Numbered from the stretch's first letter, positions 1-9,950 are shown. The stretch: DNA of 64,000 nucleotides from an uncultured Mucispirillum sp. (GCA_944325215.1 CALUZC010000011.1:16543-80542); one strand, 5' to 3'. Translations and numbers: made by a program. Notes: generated by a model from the letters alone, not told the origin.

Positions 1-42
1 AATGGAATCCATTTTTGCTGATAAATTAATTAAAAAATAATT

Positions 43-666
43 TTATATAACTGATTTCCTGCTGTAATCTGTTATATCTGTTTTTATCATATCCAGCAGT
101 TTATATACTTCTATTTTTTTATCAATTACCGCTTTTAATTCGTTATCTGTCATACCTGTAAGCTGTAATATTTTCACTTTTCCATTTACAGTATCCACTG
201 TCCCTGCTTTATGTGCAGTAATCACAAAGCCTGTTAATGCAGATTTACGCTCGGCATCTATTCCTTGCGTCTGACCAGTATAAATATACTGGTTTTCTTT
301 AAAAACTTTCCCGCTTTCAAATACATAACCTGCTAAATAATTAAATATACTACATATATTATTACATTCTTTACTTATATTATCTTCATTCATATCTTTA
401 ATGTTTAGTTTTACAGCAAGCTCAAACCCATATCCACTGTATTCGCCGTTTTCTATTTTTTTTTCTGCTACATCAGAAAAACCTAATGTTACAAATTCAA
501 TTATCTCCTTTGTTTTATATAACACAACACTATCAAGCAGAAAATCTCCACCAAATTCAGCACTGATTAATGGTCTGTAATACTCTGGCTCTATGTGTTT
601 ATATTCTTTTTGAAAAAAACTAAGAACTGCACCTGTATTTTGCTCATATAAATTATTTTCTTTCAT
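43..666 (-). CDS. SUFU (suppressor of fused)-domain protein
   Basis: This 207-residue soluble protein matches the bacterial SUFU family over almost its whole length. Recognisable blocks are EFGGDFLLDSVVLYK near residues 37-51, FVTLGFSD near 58-65, SGYGFELAVKL near 77-87 and GKVKILQLTGMTDNEL near 161-176, in the family order. Known biology: bacterial SUFU proteins are frequently found as immunity-type proteins in polymorphic toxin systems, but many are solitary. No toxin gene is visible next to it here; the left neighbour is outside the window. It has no signal peptide or membrane segment, so it should be cytoplasmic. The ATG at 666 is preceded by a GGAG-like ribosome binding site. The domain call is fairly sure; the function is unknown. 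Confidence 0.75.
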   Translation of the reverse strand: MKENNLYEQNTGAVLSFFQKEYKHIEPEYYRPLISAEFGGDFLLDSVVLYKTKEIIEFVTLGFSDVAEKKIENGEYSGYGFELAVKLNIKDMNEDNISKECNNICSIFNYLAGYVFESGKVFKENQYIYTGQTQGIDAERKSALTGFVITAHKAGTVDTVNGKVKILQLTGMTDNELKAVIDKKIEVYKLLDMIKTDITDYSRKSVI

Positions 667-748
667 ATTTTTCTCCAGCTTTTAATGCCGTTTTATTTAC
701 TGATATTTTAGTTTATATAACAAAAAAGAGCATAAGCTCACATAATAT

Positions 749-2332
749 TTATTTTGAATTTTTTCTTATTGTAAGCATTCTTCCTGCATATATATTATTG
801 CCTGCAATTTTATTTGTTTTCTTTATGCTTGCCACTGAAGTATTAAATTTCTTTGCAATAGACCATAAAGAATCACCACTGCGAACTCTATATTTTACAG
901 CAACCTGCCTTGATTTTTTCTTTGATGCATAGCGAACATTACTATATCCATCTTTTGTAACCATTATATACTGTCCAGGATATATTCTGCTTGGTCGTAT
1001 ATTTGGGTTTAATTTTTGTAAGTCTTTTAATCTCATATTATGGTTGTGAGCAATGCCTATAAAAGTATCACCTTTTCTTACCTTATAGTATTTAGGATCA
1101 ATTTTTCCTAAAACTTGTGCAAAAGCATTATCAATTTTTGCATTTGTCATATTTGGTATCGGTATAAATACTTTTCTCGATGTAAGTAGTGTTTCTCTAT
1201 GTATGCCATTTACTCTTAAAATATCTTCTTTCTTTACATCATATTTTTTTGCTATGGCTGCTATTTCTTCACCGCGTTTTCCTTCATGAATTTTATATCC
1301 TATTCTTTCTTCTTTGCTGGCCGCTGCAATTATTGCCTGAGCCTGCTTATCTTTTTTATAAGGAACTCTTATTGTATATTCAGCTGGCGGCGTTAATGGA
1401 AGTTTTAATGCTGGGTTTAAATCTCTCATCACTTCATAACTTACTTCTAACTTGTCTGCCAGCCAGTATATATTTGTATTTGCAGGTGCTTTTATAGATG
1501 AAAAAAGCATAGGCATATCTGTAGGTGGTGTAAACCCATATTTTAAATAGTTTTTGTATATTATTAACTGGGCTAAATATTTAGGAACATAGTCCCTTGT
1601 TTCCATTTTTAATGTGTTCCTGCTTGATATTTTAAAGAAATCATTTGTATCATGTTTTTTTATTGCCCTTGCCATACGTGTAGGACCTGCATTATATGCT
1701 GCAAGTGCCAAATACCAGTCACCAAATCGTTCATATAATGCTTTTAAATACTTTGCTGCTGCTCTAGTTGCTTTTTCAAAATCCCTGCGTTCATCTACCC
1801 AGAAATTTTGCTCCATTCCATACATTTTACCTGTGCCCTGCATGAACTGCCACATACCAGTTGCTCCAGCATGGCTTACTGCATGAGTATTGTAACCACT
1901 TTCTGTAAAAGCAAGCACAACTAAATCACTTGGCAAACCTTCCTGTAAAAATATATCACGAACAAGATACATATATTTGTTGGACCTGTTAAGCCAGCTT
2001 TGTGTAGTTGAAGGAACTCGCTCTGTAAAATATTGAATATAAGCATTTACTCTGCCTGTCATGGCCATTGGCACATTAAACTCTTTAAATTCCTTATAAT
2101 ATGTTTCACCACTATCTACATTTTCTGCCTGGTATGATGAATAAATAGTCAAATCAGGAAGTGGTAGAATATGCTCGTCAATTGCTGTAAAAATCTCATA
2201 ATATTCTCCTTTTTCCTTACTTACTCTACCTGCCTCTCTTAATGTTTCCTTAGCCTGCTGGTTTCCTGTTCCTGCACAACTTGTTATCAGTAATGCTGCT
2301 ATTAATGCTAAACTTAACTTACCTTTTTTCAT
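749..2332 (-). CDS. mltD: MltD-type membrane-bound lytic murein transglycosylase with three LysM domains
   Basis: The product (527 aa) cleaves peptidoglycan glycan strands in the periplasm. It starts with a lipoprotein signal peptide ending in a lipobox, LLITSC, with lipidated Cys19. The SLT catalytic domain spans about residues 115-240, with the family motif ESGYN (catalytic Glu144), then GATGMWQFM and AYNAGP. Three LysM peptidoglycan-binding modules follow at about 347-393, 417-460 and 480-524, each with the typical G-D/E-x-L-x-x-I-A-K pattern. Catalytic domain plus C-terminal LysM repeats is the MltD architecture. It lies 14 bases after the PBP-activator-like lipoprotein gene, so the two are probably co-transcribed and both act in envelope maintenance. 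Confidence 0.92.
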   Translation of the reverse strand: MKKGKLSLALIAALLITSCAGTGNQQAKETLREAGRVSKEKGEYYEIFTAIDEHILPLPDLTIYSSYQAENVDSGETYYKEFKEFNVPMAMTGRVNAYIQYFTERVPSTTQSWLNRSNKYMYLVRDIFLQEGLPSDLVVLAFTESGYNTHAVSHAGATGMWQFMQGTGKMYGMEQNFWVDERRDFEKATRAAAKYLKALYERFGDWYLALAAYNAGPTRMARAIKKHDTNDFFKISSRNTLKMETRDYVPKYLAQLIIYKNYLKYGFTPPTDMPMLFSSIKAPANTNIYWLADKLEVSYEVMRDLNPALKLPLTPPAEYTIRVPYKKDKQAQAIIAAASKEERIGYKIHEGKRGEEIAAIAKKYDVKKEDILRVNGIHRETLLTSRKVFIPIPNMTNAKIDNAFAQVLGKIDPKYYKVRKGDTFIGIAHNHNMRLKDLQKLNPNIRPSRIYPGQYIMVTKDGYSNVRYASKKKSRQVAVKYRVRSGDSLWSIAKKFNTSVASIKKTNKIAGNNIYAGRMLTIRKNSK

Positions 2333-2346
2333 TTATTTTCCACCAC

Positions 2347-3921
2347 CTATGGAAGTAATTCTTCCCCTTCGTATTCCTTTGGTTTATATCTTGCTTTTTC
2401 TATTAATTTATTTCCATTTGAATATAATAATACAGCAGGTCTTACAGCATAACCGTCAACTACCTTTTCTATACCTGTTATATATTTTCCATCTTTATTT
2501 TTATTAACCATTTTATTTATATATGTTATAATATCATAACCTAAAGCACCCTTACCACTTAAAGGCATTCTATAAAACCCTTTAAAATCTTCTGCAACAC
2601 GTTTGTATTCTGGGTTTTCAACTAAATATGATGATGTTAATATATAAGTTCCTCTAAAGTAACTTTTTTGGTCATCAGATATTTCATATTCAGGTATAAA
2701 AGCCGTCATTATTAACACATCTTGTCTTGATGGATTTACCTGATAGTATTTTGCAATCGGAAGCACATCAAGTATTTCTTTCTCATCTGCAATAATTATA
2801 ATCACATAGGAACCTTTACTGCTATTTTGTAATACATTTCGCATTTCTTCCTGATGGTTCTTTATATCAATAATAAATGCTTTTTTACCATTGCTTTGAA
2901 AACTATCAGCAATTATCTTGCCATGTGCTTTATAGTTTTCTGAAGTTACTACTACTGCCATATTTTTATTTGTTACAATATTAAGCCCTGTAGCCACTTC
3001 GCTAAGCTGTAAATAGTCAACTCCTAGGTTAGATTTTATACCACCTATAAATAAGTCGTAATTATTTAACCTAAGTAACATATCTGTTTTACTTTTTTCA
3101 TCTGCTGCAAAATCTGACACTGGTTCAAGCTGGTAATTATTATTATATTTACCCATACCATAAATAATACCTGATGCAACATCATCAAATATATCTCCAC
3201 CTGCTATTTTTATTTTAGCATCTGGTTCTATATCTATATTTTTTAAATCTTCACTTTTTGTATCTTTCCCATCAATATTATCTACTGCTCCACCAATTCC
3301 TAAAGCTTTTAAATAGTCTTCATATGACATATCATCTGTTACAATAGGTAAATCTTGGTTTTTAATTTCTTTTGCTGCTATTTCTTGAAATTTCTTTTTG
3401 CCGTTTACTGCTACATCTATACATGAATTTATTTCACTATCACCAATAACAAGCACTCCATATTGGTTACAATATATTTGCATAACTCTCATATATACAG
3501 GTGTTCTTCTCATCTCTTTTACTTGATTACTTAAATTTATGGCTGCACCTTTTTCTCCCTCTCTTAATAGAGATTCCATTTTCCAAAGCTTACCAAATAT
3601 ACTCATCTCTTCATTTAAGTTTTTTGAGTTATAACTTTTATCTATTAATAATCTTCCGTAATTTTCATCACCGTAATATAAGTAATATGAACCTAATAAT
3701 AATGTAGCCGAGTCTGCTACAAATAAATCTGGATTAACTGTAAGCTCCCTTAATTTTACAATATCTTGATTTTGAAGCTGCCTTGCTGCATAATATTCTG
3801 GATAAAATGCTTTACCAGACTTACCGCCTAATCCACAACCTGATAAAATTAATAGTAAACTAATGGTTAATAATACAGTAAGTGCGTGTAATGGGTTCTT
3901 CAATCCTAATATTTGTAACAT
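2347..3921 (-). CDS. Lipoprotein with TPR-like N-terminus and type I periplasmic-binding fold (PBP activator / LppC-like)
   Basis: The 524-residue product begins with a hydrophobic signal ending in the lipobox LILSGC and so should be a lipoprotein. Residues about 40-170 look like TPR-type helical repeats, and about 230-500 resemble a type I periplasmic ligand-binding fold (repeated beta-alpha segments such as MAVVVTSENYKAHGKIIADSF). This two-part layout matches LpoA/LppC-type penicillin-binding-protein activators, consistent with the adjacent mltD. The annotated ATG overlaps the end of rsmG by 62 bases; an in-frame TTG six codons later still leaves a complete signal peptide and is a possible alternative start. 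The fold assignment is moderate; partner and role are inferred. Confidence 0.65.
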   Translation of the reverse strand: MLQILGLKNPLHALTVLLTISLLLILSGCGLGGKSGKAFYPEYYAARQLQNQDIVKLRELTVNPDLFVADSATLLLGSYYLYYGDENYGRLLIDKSYNSKNLNEEMSIFGKLWKMESLLREGEKGAAINLSNQVKEMRRTPVYMRVMQIYCNQYGVLVIGDSEINSCIDVAVNGKKKFQEIAAKEIKNQDLPIVTDDMSYEDYLKALGIGGAVDNIDGKDTKSEDLKNIDIEPDAKIKIAGGDIFDDVASGIIYGMGKYNNNYQLEPVSDFAADEKSKTDMLLRLNNYDLFIGGIKSNLGVDYLQLSEVATGLNIVTNKNMAVVVTSENYKAHGKIIADSFQSNGKKAFIIDIKNHQEEMRNVLQNSSKGSYVIIIIADEKEILDVLPIAKYYQVNPSRQDVLIMTAFIPEYEISDDQKSYFRGTYILTSSYLVENPEYKRVAEDFKGFYRMPLSGKGALGYDIITYINKMVNKNKDGKYITGIEKVVDGYAVRPAVLLYSNGNKLIEKARYKPKEYEGEELLP

Positions 3922-4447
3922 TTAGACCTCTCTTTTGCAATATGGGTTTTGCTTCTTCAAGCTCACTTTGCAATTTTTCACCCTTATACATTATCCATTT
4001 TGTATTAGAGTGTGATATATTTTTTGTATTTTTAAGCAGCTCTTTTACAGTGGAAACTCCTCTTGCTGTTATTATATCATATTTTCTATCTTTTATATTT
4101 TCAACTCTTGTATTTAACACTACTATATTTTTTAATTCAAGTTCTTTTACTGCCTGCTCTAGAAATTTACATTTCTTACCAATACTTTCTATTAATGTTA
4201 TAGAAATATCAGGATAGTATATTCCAAGCACTATACCGGGAAAACCACCACCACTGCCTATATCTGCTAAAGTTCCTTCCGGTTTTCCATACTGTTGAAA
4301 ATAATATATGCTGTCATAATAATGTTTTAAATAAAACTCATCTCGCTCTTTTATTGCTGTAAGGTTTATTTGGCAGTTTATATGCATATTATAAAAATAT
4401 GCAAGTTTTTTTTGTATTTTTTCATCAGTTTTTAATATTTTATCCAT
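3860..4447 (-). CDS. rsmG: 16S rRNA (guanine527-N7)-methyltransferase RsmG
   Basis: RsmG (formerly GidB) methylates N7 of G527 in the 530 loop of 16S rRNA using S-adenosylmethionine. The 195-residue protein carries the SAM-binding motif LADIGSGGGFPG at residues 60-71, plus the downstream ITARGVSTVKELL block typical of the family. It overlaps the end of the first mnmG by 8 bases, the classic gidA-gidB arrangement, and runs into the lipoprotein gene, forming an operon read leftward. Loss of this gene in other bacteria gives low-level streptomycin resistance. Length and motifs indicate an intact enzyme. Confidence 0.93.
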   Translation of the reverse strand: MDKILKTDEKIQKKLAYFYNMHINCQINLTAIKERDEFYLKHYYDSIYYFQQYGKPEGTLADIGSGGGFPGIVLGIYYPDISITLIESIGKKCKFLEQAVKELELKNIVVLNTRVENIKDRKYDIITARGVSTVKELLKNTKNISHSNTKWIMYKGEKLQSELEEAKPILQKRGLNVTNIRIEEPITRTYCIINH

Positions 4448-6308
4448 TATTTTTATACTCTTTATTAATTGCTATCTCTAAAACTGAACATGCTGAATAG
4501 CTCATTCCAGGTATTCTTAATGCCTGCCCTATAGTTTTTGGCTTTATTTTACTAAGCTTTTCCACATACTCTCGTCTTAATCCTGATATTTTTGTATAGT
4601 CAATATTATCGGGTATTTTTTTATTCTCTAAAGATTGATATTTTTTTATATCCTCTTCCTGCAAGCTTATATATCCTTCATATTTTATTATTGTTTCCAC
4701 CTGCTTTGCACTTCTACCTGTAAGTGATGTCAGCCCCATATCCAAAATCATATTAATATTTGTTTCTGGCCGCTTTAAAAATTCATAGCATGATATACCA
4801 CGTTCTAAATTTATACTATATTTTTCCAGCTTTTCTCTATTATCTTTTAACCTTATTGTTTCGTTCTTAAATTTTTCAACTTCTTTATATACTTCTTCCT
4901 TTTCTTTTAAAAACCTTTCATATCTTGTTTTTGATATTAATCCAAATTTATATCCATAATCTATTAATCTATATTCTGCATTATCTTCCCTTAGATGAAG
5001 CCTGTATTCTCCACGGGAAGTAAACATTCTATATGGCTCATCTACTCCCTTAGTAATTAAATCATCAGTTAATACTCCAATGTAGCTTTCATTTCTTCCC
5101 AATATAAAATGTTCTTTATTATCAATACTTAAGACTGCATTTATACCAGCCATAAGCCCTTGACATGCTGCTTCTTCATATCCACTTGTTCCATTTATTT
5201 GACCTGCAAAGTATAGCCCTTTAATTATTTTTGTTTCATATGTTCCATAAAGAATAGTTGGTTGATACGCCTCATACTCTATTGCATATGCTGGACGTAT
5301 AAACTCACATTTTTCTAACCCCTTAATTGTCCTGTATGCTTTAAGCTGTGCATCTACTGGTAAAGATGTTGAAAAACCGTTTGGATATACTTCTATACTG
5401 TCATACCCTTCACGTTCTAATATAATTTGATGCCTTTGGCGTTCTGGAAATTTTGCTATTTTATCTTCCATACTTGGGCAGTATCTTGGACCTATTCCCT
5501 TATCCTGTGAATTATAATATATACTTCTATGTATATTTTCACTAACTATTTTATGGGTTTCTTCATTTGTATATGTTGCATAACATTTTATCTGTGGCAG
5601 TGGAAATTCTGTATTTTCAAATGAGAAAGGTATTTTTTCTCCCTGCATTTCATAAACTTCTAGTTTTGAATAATCTATTGTTCTGTAATCTATCCTTGCT
5701 GGAGTGCCTGTTTTTAACCTAACAGGTTCAAACCCTATTTCCTGTATTGATTTTGCAAGTGCAATTGATGGCATCTCATATGTCCTTCCTGCCCTATATG
5801 ATGTTTCCCCAATAAATACTTTTCCATTTAAAAATGTCCCTGTTGATACTATAATCTTCCTGCAGGAAAATATTTCCCCCCATATATTCTCTACTGCCTT
5901 AACTTCATTATTTTCAGTTATTATTTTACTTACTTCACCCTGTTTTACATCTAAGTTATCTTGGCTGATAAGTGTATCTATCATTCTTTTTATATATCTT
6001 TTTTTATCTGCCTGCCCTCGTGAGCTTTGAGCTGCTGCTCCTTTTTTACTATTTAGCATTTGGAACTGGATACATGATGCATCAATATTTTTAGCCATTT
6101 CTCCACCTAATGCATCAATATCTTTAACTAAATTACCTTTTGCAAGCCCACCAATCGCTGGGTTACAGCTCATTTGTGCAATACTATCTATTGTAGAAGT
6201 TAAAAGCAGTGTTTTTGCACCCATTCGTGAAGACGCAAGTGCTGCTTCACAGCCTGCATGTCCACCACCAATAACTATTACATCATATCTGTTTAATATA
6301 ATATTCAT
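4440..6308 (-). CDS. mnmG: tRNA uridine-5-carboxymethylaminomethyl modification enzyme MnmG, copy 1
   Basis: MnmG (GidA), with MnmE, installs the cmnm5 group on U34 of certain tRNAs. This 622-residue copy has the FAD-binding GGGHAG at 14-19, conserved cysteines Cys48 and Cys277 (in GPRYCPSMEDK), GTFLNGK, RLKTGTP and the AGQINGTSGYEEAACQG signature. It departs from the family at residues 90-102, where the usual KGPAVRATRAQADR-type block reads KGAAAQSSRGQADKK. It is the copy coupled to rsmG, the standard gidAB order. A second paralogue lies at 7943..9796. Both look intact; which one performs the canonical reaction cannot be told from sequence alone. Confidence 0.92.
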   Translation of the reverse strand: MNIILNRYDVIVIGGGHAGCEAALASSRMGAKTLLLTSTIDSIAQMSCNPAIGGLAKGNLVKDIDALGGEMAKNIDASCIQFQMLNSKKGAAAQSSRGQADKKRYIKRMIDTLISQDNLDVKQGEVSKIITENNEVKAVENIWGEIFSCRKIIVSTGTFLNGKVFIGETSYRAGRTYEMPSIALAKSIQEIGFEPVRLKTGTPARIDYRTIDYSKLEVYEMQGEKIPFSFENTEFPLPQIKCYATYTNEETHKIVSENIHRSIYYNSQDKGIGPRYCPSMEDKIAKFPERQRHQIILEREGYDSIEVYPNGFSTSLPVDAQLKAYRTIKGLEKCEFIRPAYAIEYEAYQPTILYGTYETKIIKGLYFAGQINGTSGYEEAACQGLMAGINAVLSIDNKEHFILGRNESYIGVLTDDLITKGVDEPYRMFTSRGEYRLHLREDNAEYRLIDYGYKFGLISKTRYERFLKEKEEVYKEVEKFKNETIRLKDNREKLEKYSINLERGISCYEFLKRPETNINMILDMGLTSLTGRSAKQVETIIKYEGYISLQEEDIKKYQSLENKKIPDNIDYTKISGLRREYVEKLSKIKPKTIGQALRIPGMSYSACSVLEIAINKEYKNNG

Positions 6309-6551
6309 TTTCTCTTTTTATTATCTTTATCTGTATAAGTTTATTTTTGTAGTGATATAATTACTACTTTTATTTTATTTATTTATATAAATTTTTATTA
6401 TATATCAAGCAATATTTAATAAAGTACTAATTTTTATATAATATTTCTTATTTTTTCTTTATACTTATTTATATTGCTTGTTAATTCTTTTATTTTTATA
6501 GATTACTTATTTATGATAATATTATATTTTATAATATCTTTTATATATTGC

Positions 6552-6803
6552 TTACACTTGATATATTCTTAATAATATACTTGTTATTATCGCTACAATT
6601 ACAGCCATTATAAAACTATTTCTTTGGCTTTTTCCTCGCCATATATATGTAAAATTAAATAATACCATTATTAATATTACAAGATATATATGTTTATACC
6701 CTGTATCCATCATACTTCTAATGGCAGCTGCTAACACACCTGTTATGGTAACAAGTGAAAGTATAAAAAACATAATTATTTTAATTGCTTTAAACTTATT
6801 CAT
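6552..6803 (-). CDS. Small hypothetical membrane protein
   Basis: I do not recognise a family for this 83-residue protein. Three hydrophobic stretches, at about residues 8-28, 38-53 and 63-80, with a short basic loop (WRGKSQRNS) before the last, suggest a three-helix inner-membrane protein. It sits 19 bases downstream of another small membrane protein gene on the same strand, so the two may be co-expressed. The surrounding DNA is extremely AT-rich, and such DNA produces hydrophobic chance frames. The uninterrupted pair, their co-orientation and plausible starts favour real genes, but confidence is limited. Confidence 0.5.
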   Translation of the reverse strand: MNKFKAIKIIMFFILSLVTITGVLAAAIRSMMDTGYKHIYLVILIMVLFNFTYIWRGKSQRNSFIMAVIVAIITSILLRIYQV

Positions 6804-6822
6804 AAATTTCTTCTATATCTCA

Positions 6823-7335
6823 TTAATATGTAGGCCATAATAATGCTACAACTAATATAAACAATATAAGTAATATATTTTGTATATTACTTAAAATATA
6901 TGCGATGATGCCACATACTATTCCTTCTATTTCTACTGATTTTATCTTTTCATCTTTATTTTCTGTTTTATTAGTTTCTTTATATGTAATTTTATGTATC
7001 AATGCTTCTATTAACAATATTAATAGAAGTATCATTATATTACTTATATAACCTATAATAGGAATTAGTATTATTATTAATACAGTTATTACTACATTAA
7101 CTATTCCAATATATAATAAAAATCTGTAATAATTCTCTTTTATTTTTTTATTATTTTTATATATTCTTATTGCTACAATTATTAGAAATAATCCTATACT
7201 TGTTATTATATTAATCTCATCTGCAAGTGATTTATTAGTAACATCATTTATCTCATCTTTAAATGCATATGCAATTGGCATTAAATATACAGTATATGGT
7301 AAATACCTGTTTATTATATTTTCTTTTTTATTCAT
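6823..7335 (-). CDS. Hypothetical membrane protein
   Basis: This 170-residue protein has no family I can name. Hydrophobic segments at about residues 14-24, 44-57, 71-92, 96-112 and 138-168 indicate a polytopic inner-membrane protein, with a charged cytoplasmic-type loop (YKETNKTENKDEKIKSVE) between the fourth and the last. It precedes the 83-residue membrane protein and may form a two-gene unit with it. An AAGAGGGAGC-like ribosome binding site lies just before the ATG at 7335. Function unknown. Confidence 0.5.
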   Translation of the reverse strand: MNKKENIINRYLPYTVYLMPIAYAFKDEINDVTNKSLADEINIITSIGLFLIIVAIRIYKNNKKIKENYYRFLLYIGIVNVVITVLIIILIPIIGYISNIMILLLILLIEALIHKITYKETNKTENKDEKIKSVEIEGIVCGIIAYILSNIQNILLILFILVVALLWPTY

Positions 7336-7942
7336 AGCTCCCTCTTTTTTTCTATATCTTTTTATTGTTCTATTTTATTTGTTTTCTACATACTCCATAT
7401 TTTTTTAATCTTCTAATATTTTTACAAACAATAATCCATTGTAATAATCATATATCATACCCCATTATTGCTTATACTATTACTTTTTATTGTAACTTTT
7501 TATTTAAATCTTTTTCAACTATTATTTCATGGTTTATATTTCTATTTTTTTCATCTATAACTTATATTCTATATAATATAATCATAGTGGAAGGAAATTG
7601 TGCTATATTTATTTAATATAAAAATGTAATTGCCACTTATATTACTACTTACAATATAGCTTTATTATAATTTTTTTATATTTTTATATTTATGTTTAAC
7701 AATATGCTAACCCATATTATTTATAAAAATACTACAACTATTTTTCATTAATAGCATCTATATTTTTGTAATATTTTATAGTTTATATTTACATTCATAA
7801 GCATTAAAAATATTATATTTATTTCTTTATTCCATATTTTCCTAAATTGTTTCACGTGAAACATTTTTAAACAATCCAACATACATTTTATTAAAAACAG
7901 CACTCAAACCAATACTTGTACATAAATTATAATTTAAAAACA
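7336..7942. other. Long AT-rich intergenic region containing a parS site
   Basis: About 600 bases separate the small membrane protein genes from the second mnmG. A plus-strand open frame at 7365..7616 encodes only low-complexity Phe/Ile/Tyr-rich sequence with no ribosome binding site, and I regard it as chance. The only clear functional element is the perfect parS palindrome at 7848..7863. No tRNA, terminator or recognisable coding remnant was seen in the remainder. Confidence 0.5.
7848..7863. promoter_or_regulatory. parS centromere site 1
   Basis: The 16-base palindrome TGTTTCACGTGAAACA matches the widely conserved chromosomal parS consensus at every position. ParB (gene at 44330..45202) is expected to bind here, load as a CTP-dependent clamp and spread, so that ParA can segregate the origin region. 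It lies about 80 bases beyond the 3' end of the second mnmG and about 16.5 kb from the candidate oriC. Confidence 0.95.
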
Positions 7943-9796
7943 TTATTTGCTTTTATTATATTTATATATTTCCACTGCTAAAACTGAGATAGCTGTTTTT
8001 GTAAGCCCTGGTATCCTTAATGCCTGCCCTAATGTTTTTGGTTTTATTTCTTTTAACTTTTCTGAATACTCATGCCTTAATCCAGAAATATTATCAAAAG
8101 AAAAGCCAGCAGGTATCACAACATCTTCAATATCATCTTCTTCTTTCATGCTTGATATATACCCAGAATACTTAACTTTAATTTCAACCTGCCTTGCCTG
8201 CCTGCCAGATAAACCACCACCTATAAAAGTTAAAATATCTTCATAATTAAGCTGTGGTCGTTTTAGCAATTCTTCAGCTTTAAATGACTGACTAATCTCT
8301 ACATCATACTCTTTTAACCTGTTATCTATTTCATCAGATTTTTTTATAAGAGTATTTTTTAATCTTTCAATTTCTTTATTTATTTCTTCTTGTTCTTTTT
8401 TAAACCTTTCATATCTTGTTTTTGATATTAAACCAAATTTATAACCATACTCAATTAGTCTTTCTTCTGCATTATCTTCTCTTGTTAAAAGCCTATATTC
8501 ACTACGAGAAGTAAACATTCTATAAGGTTCTGTAACACCTTTTAACACTAAATCGTCAGTTAAAACACCAATATAACTTTCATTTCTACCTAATATAAAA
8601 GGCTCTTTTTTATCAAGAGATAATACTGCATTAACTCCAGCCATAAATCCTTGTGCTGCTGCCTCTTCGTATCCACTAGTTCCGTTAACCTGCCCAGCAA
8701 AATAAAGACCTTTTACAATCTTACTTTCATAACTGTGATATAGGTTTGTTGGTTGAAACGCATCATACTGAATAGCATATGCTGGGCGAATAAATTTTGC
8801 ATTTTCCATTCCTTTAACTGTTCTATATGCTTTAATTTGAGCTTCAACCGGTATGGAGCATGAAAACCCATTAACATGCACTTCTTTAGTATTTAAACCT
8901 TCTGGCTCAATTACAAGCTTATGTCCTGTTTTTTCAGGAAATTTTAAAACCTTATCTTCCATACTTGGACAGTATCTTGGACCATTACTTTCCCTTACAC
9001 CATTATAAAACATACTTTCTTCAGCAGCTTTACGTATTACTTCATGAGTTACTTCATTAGTATAAGTTCCATAACACTCAATTTGTGGTAACGTTATCTC
9101 CTTAGTTTCTGTAGAAAAAGGAATAATAACATCATCACTTTTATATATCTCTAAACCATCAAAATTAAGACTATCTATATGCAGCCTTGCTGGAGTATCT
9201 GTTTTTAACCTAATAGGGTTAAACCCTATTTTTTTAAGTGATGCAGAAAGAGAGGTCGATGAAGGCTCATACATTCTACCAGCACTCATCACATTATCTC
9301 CAATAAATATTTCACCACCAATAAATGTTCCACCACATATTACAATTTTTTTGCATCTAAATTTTTGCCCACATTCAGTGGTTACACCATTCACTTCATT
9401 ATTGTCTACCAATATATCCTTTACTATACCCTGTTTTACAGAAAGAGACTCTGTATTAAATATTATACTCTGAAATCGTTCTTTATACAAATATTTATCT
9501 GCCTGAGCTCTTGAACACCATACAGCAGGACCTTTTCTTTTATTAAGCACTCTAAACTGAATACCAGTGGCATCAATATTTTTACCCATTTCACCACCTA
9601 ATGCGTCCATATCTTTAACTAAATTACCTTTACCTATTCCACCAATAGCAGGGTTGCATGGCATTAATGCAATATTATCTACAGATATTGTAAGCAGTAA
9701 AGTATCTGCCCCCATTCTAGCAGCTGCTAAAGATGCTTCACATCCTGCATGGCCACCACCTATAACTATAACATCATAAATCTTTTCAAAACTCAT
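7943..9796 (-). CDS. mnmG: MnmG paralogue, copy 2, between two parS sites
   Basis: This is a second full-length (617 aa) MnmG-family flavoprotein. It has GGGHAG at 13-18, Cys47 and Cys276 (NGPRYCPSMEDK), the canonical KGPAV..SRAQADK block at 89-101 and the signature AGQVNGTSGYEEAAAQG. It deviates where copy 1 is canonical: the usual RLKTGTP reads RLKTDTP (Asp200), and GTFLNGK reads GTFIGGE. It stands alone, without rsmG, and is bracketed by perfect parS sites 80 bases downstream and 155 bases upstream. Ancestral bacterial origin clusters often have the order mnmE-mnmG-rsmG-parA-parB, so this copy may mark the old par neighbourhood. Functional divergence between the copies is an inference. Confidence 0.9.
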   Translation of the reverse strand: MSFEKIYDVIVIGGGHAGCEASLAAARMGADTLLLTISVDNIALMPCNPAIGGIGKGNLVKDMDALGGEMGKNIDATGIQFRVLNKRKGPAVWCSRAQADKYLYKERFQSIIFNTESLSVKQGIVKDILVDNNEVNGVTTECGQKFRCKKIVICGGTFIGGEIFIGDNVMSAGRMYEPSSTSLSASLKKIGFNPIRLKTDTPARLHIDSLNFDGLEIYKSDDVIIPFSTETKEITLPQIECYGTYTNEVTHEVIRKAAEESMFYNGVRESNGPRYCPSMEDKVLKFPEKTGHKLVIEPEGLNTKEVHVNGFSCSIPVEAQIKAYRTVKGMENAKFIRPAYAIQYDAFQPTNLYHSYESKIVKGLYFAGQVNGTSGYEEAAAQGFMAGVNAVLSLDKKEPFILGRNESYIGVLTDDLVLKGVTEPYRMFTSRSEYRLLTREDNAEERLIEYGYKFGLISKTRYERFKKEQEEINKEIERLKNTLIKKSDEIDNRLKEYDVEISQSFKAEELLKRPQLNYEDILTFIGGGLSGRQARQVEIKVKYSGYISSMKEEDDIEDVVIPAGFSFDNISGLRHEYSEKLKEIKPKTLGQALRIPGLTKTAISVLAVEIYKYNKSK

Positions 9797-9950
9797 AAAA
9801 TACCTTTTAAAAAAAATTTATTTATCATAAATAAATAATCTATTTTTGTAAAGAAATTTATAAAAGTATAAAAATAAAAAAGGATATTATAAAGCATTAT
9901 AATAAATAAAATCTGTTCTCTGCAACCGTAAATAAAGGAAAAATTAAAAA

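Noticed and set aside
7365..7616. Plus-strand 83-codon open frame between small membrane protein genes and mnmG copy 2
   Set aside because: It is Phe/Ile/Tyr-rich low-complexity sequence in A/T-only DNA, with no ribosome binding site and no family resemblance; stop codons interrupt every other frame.
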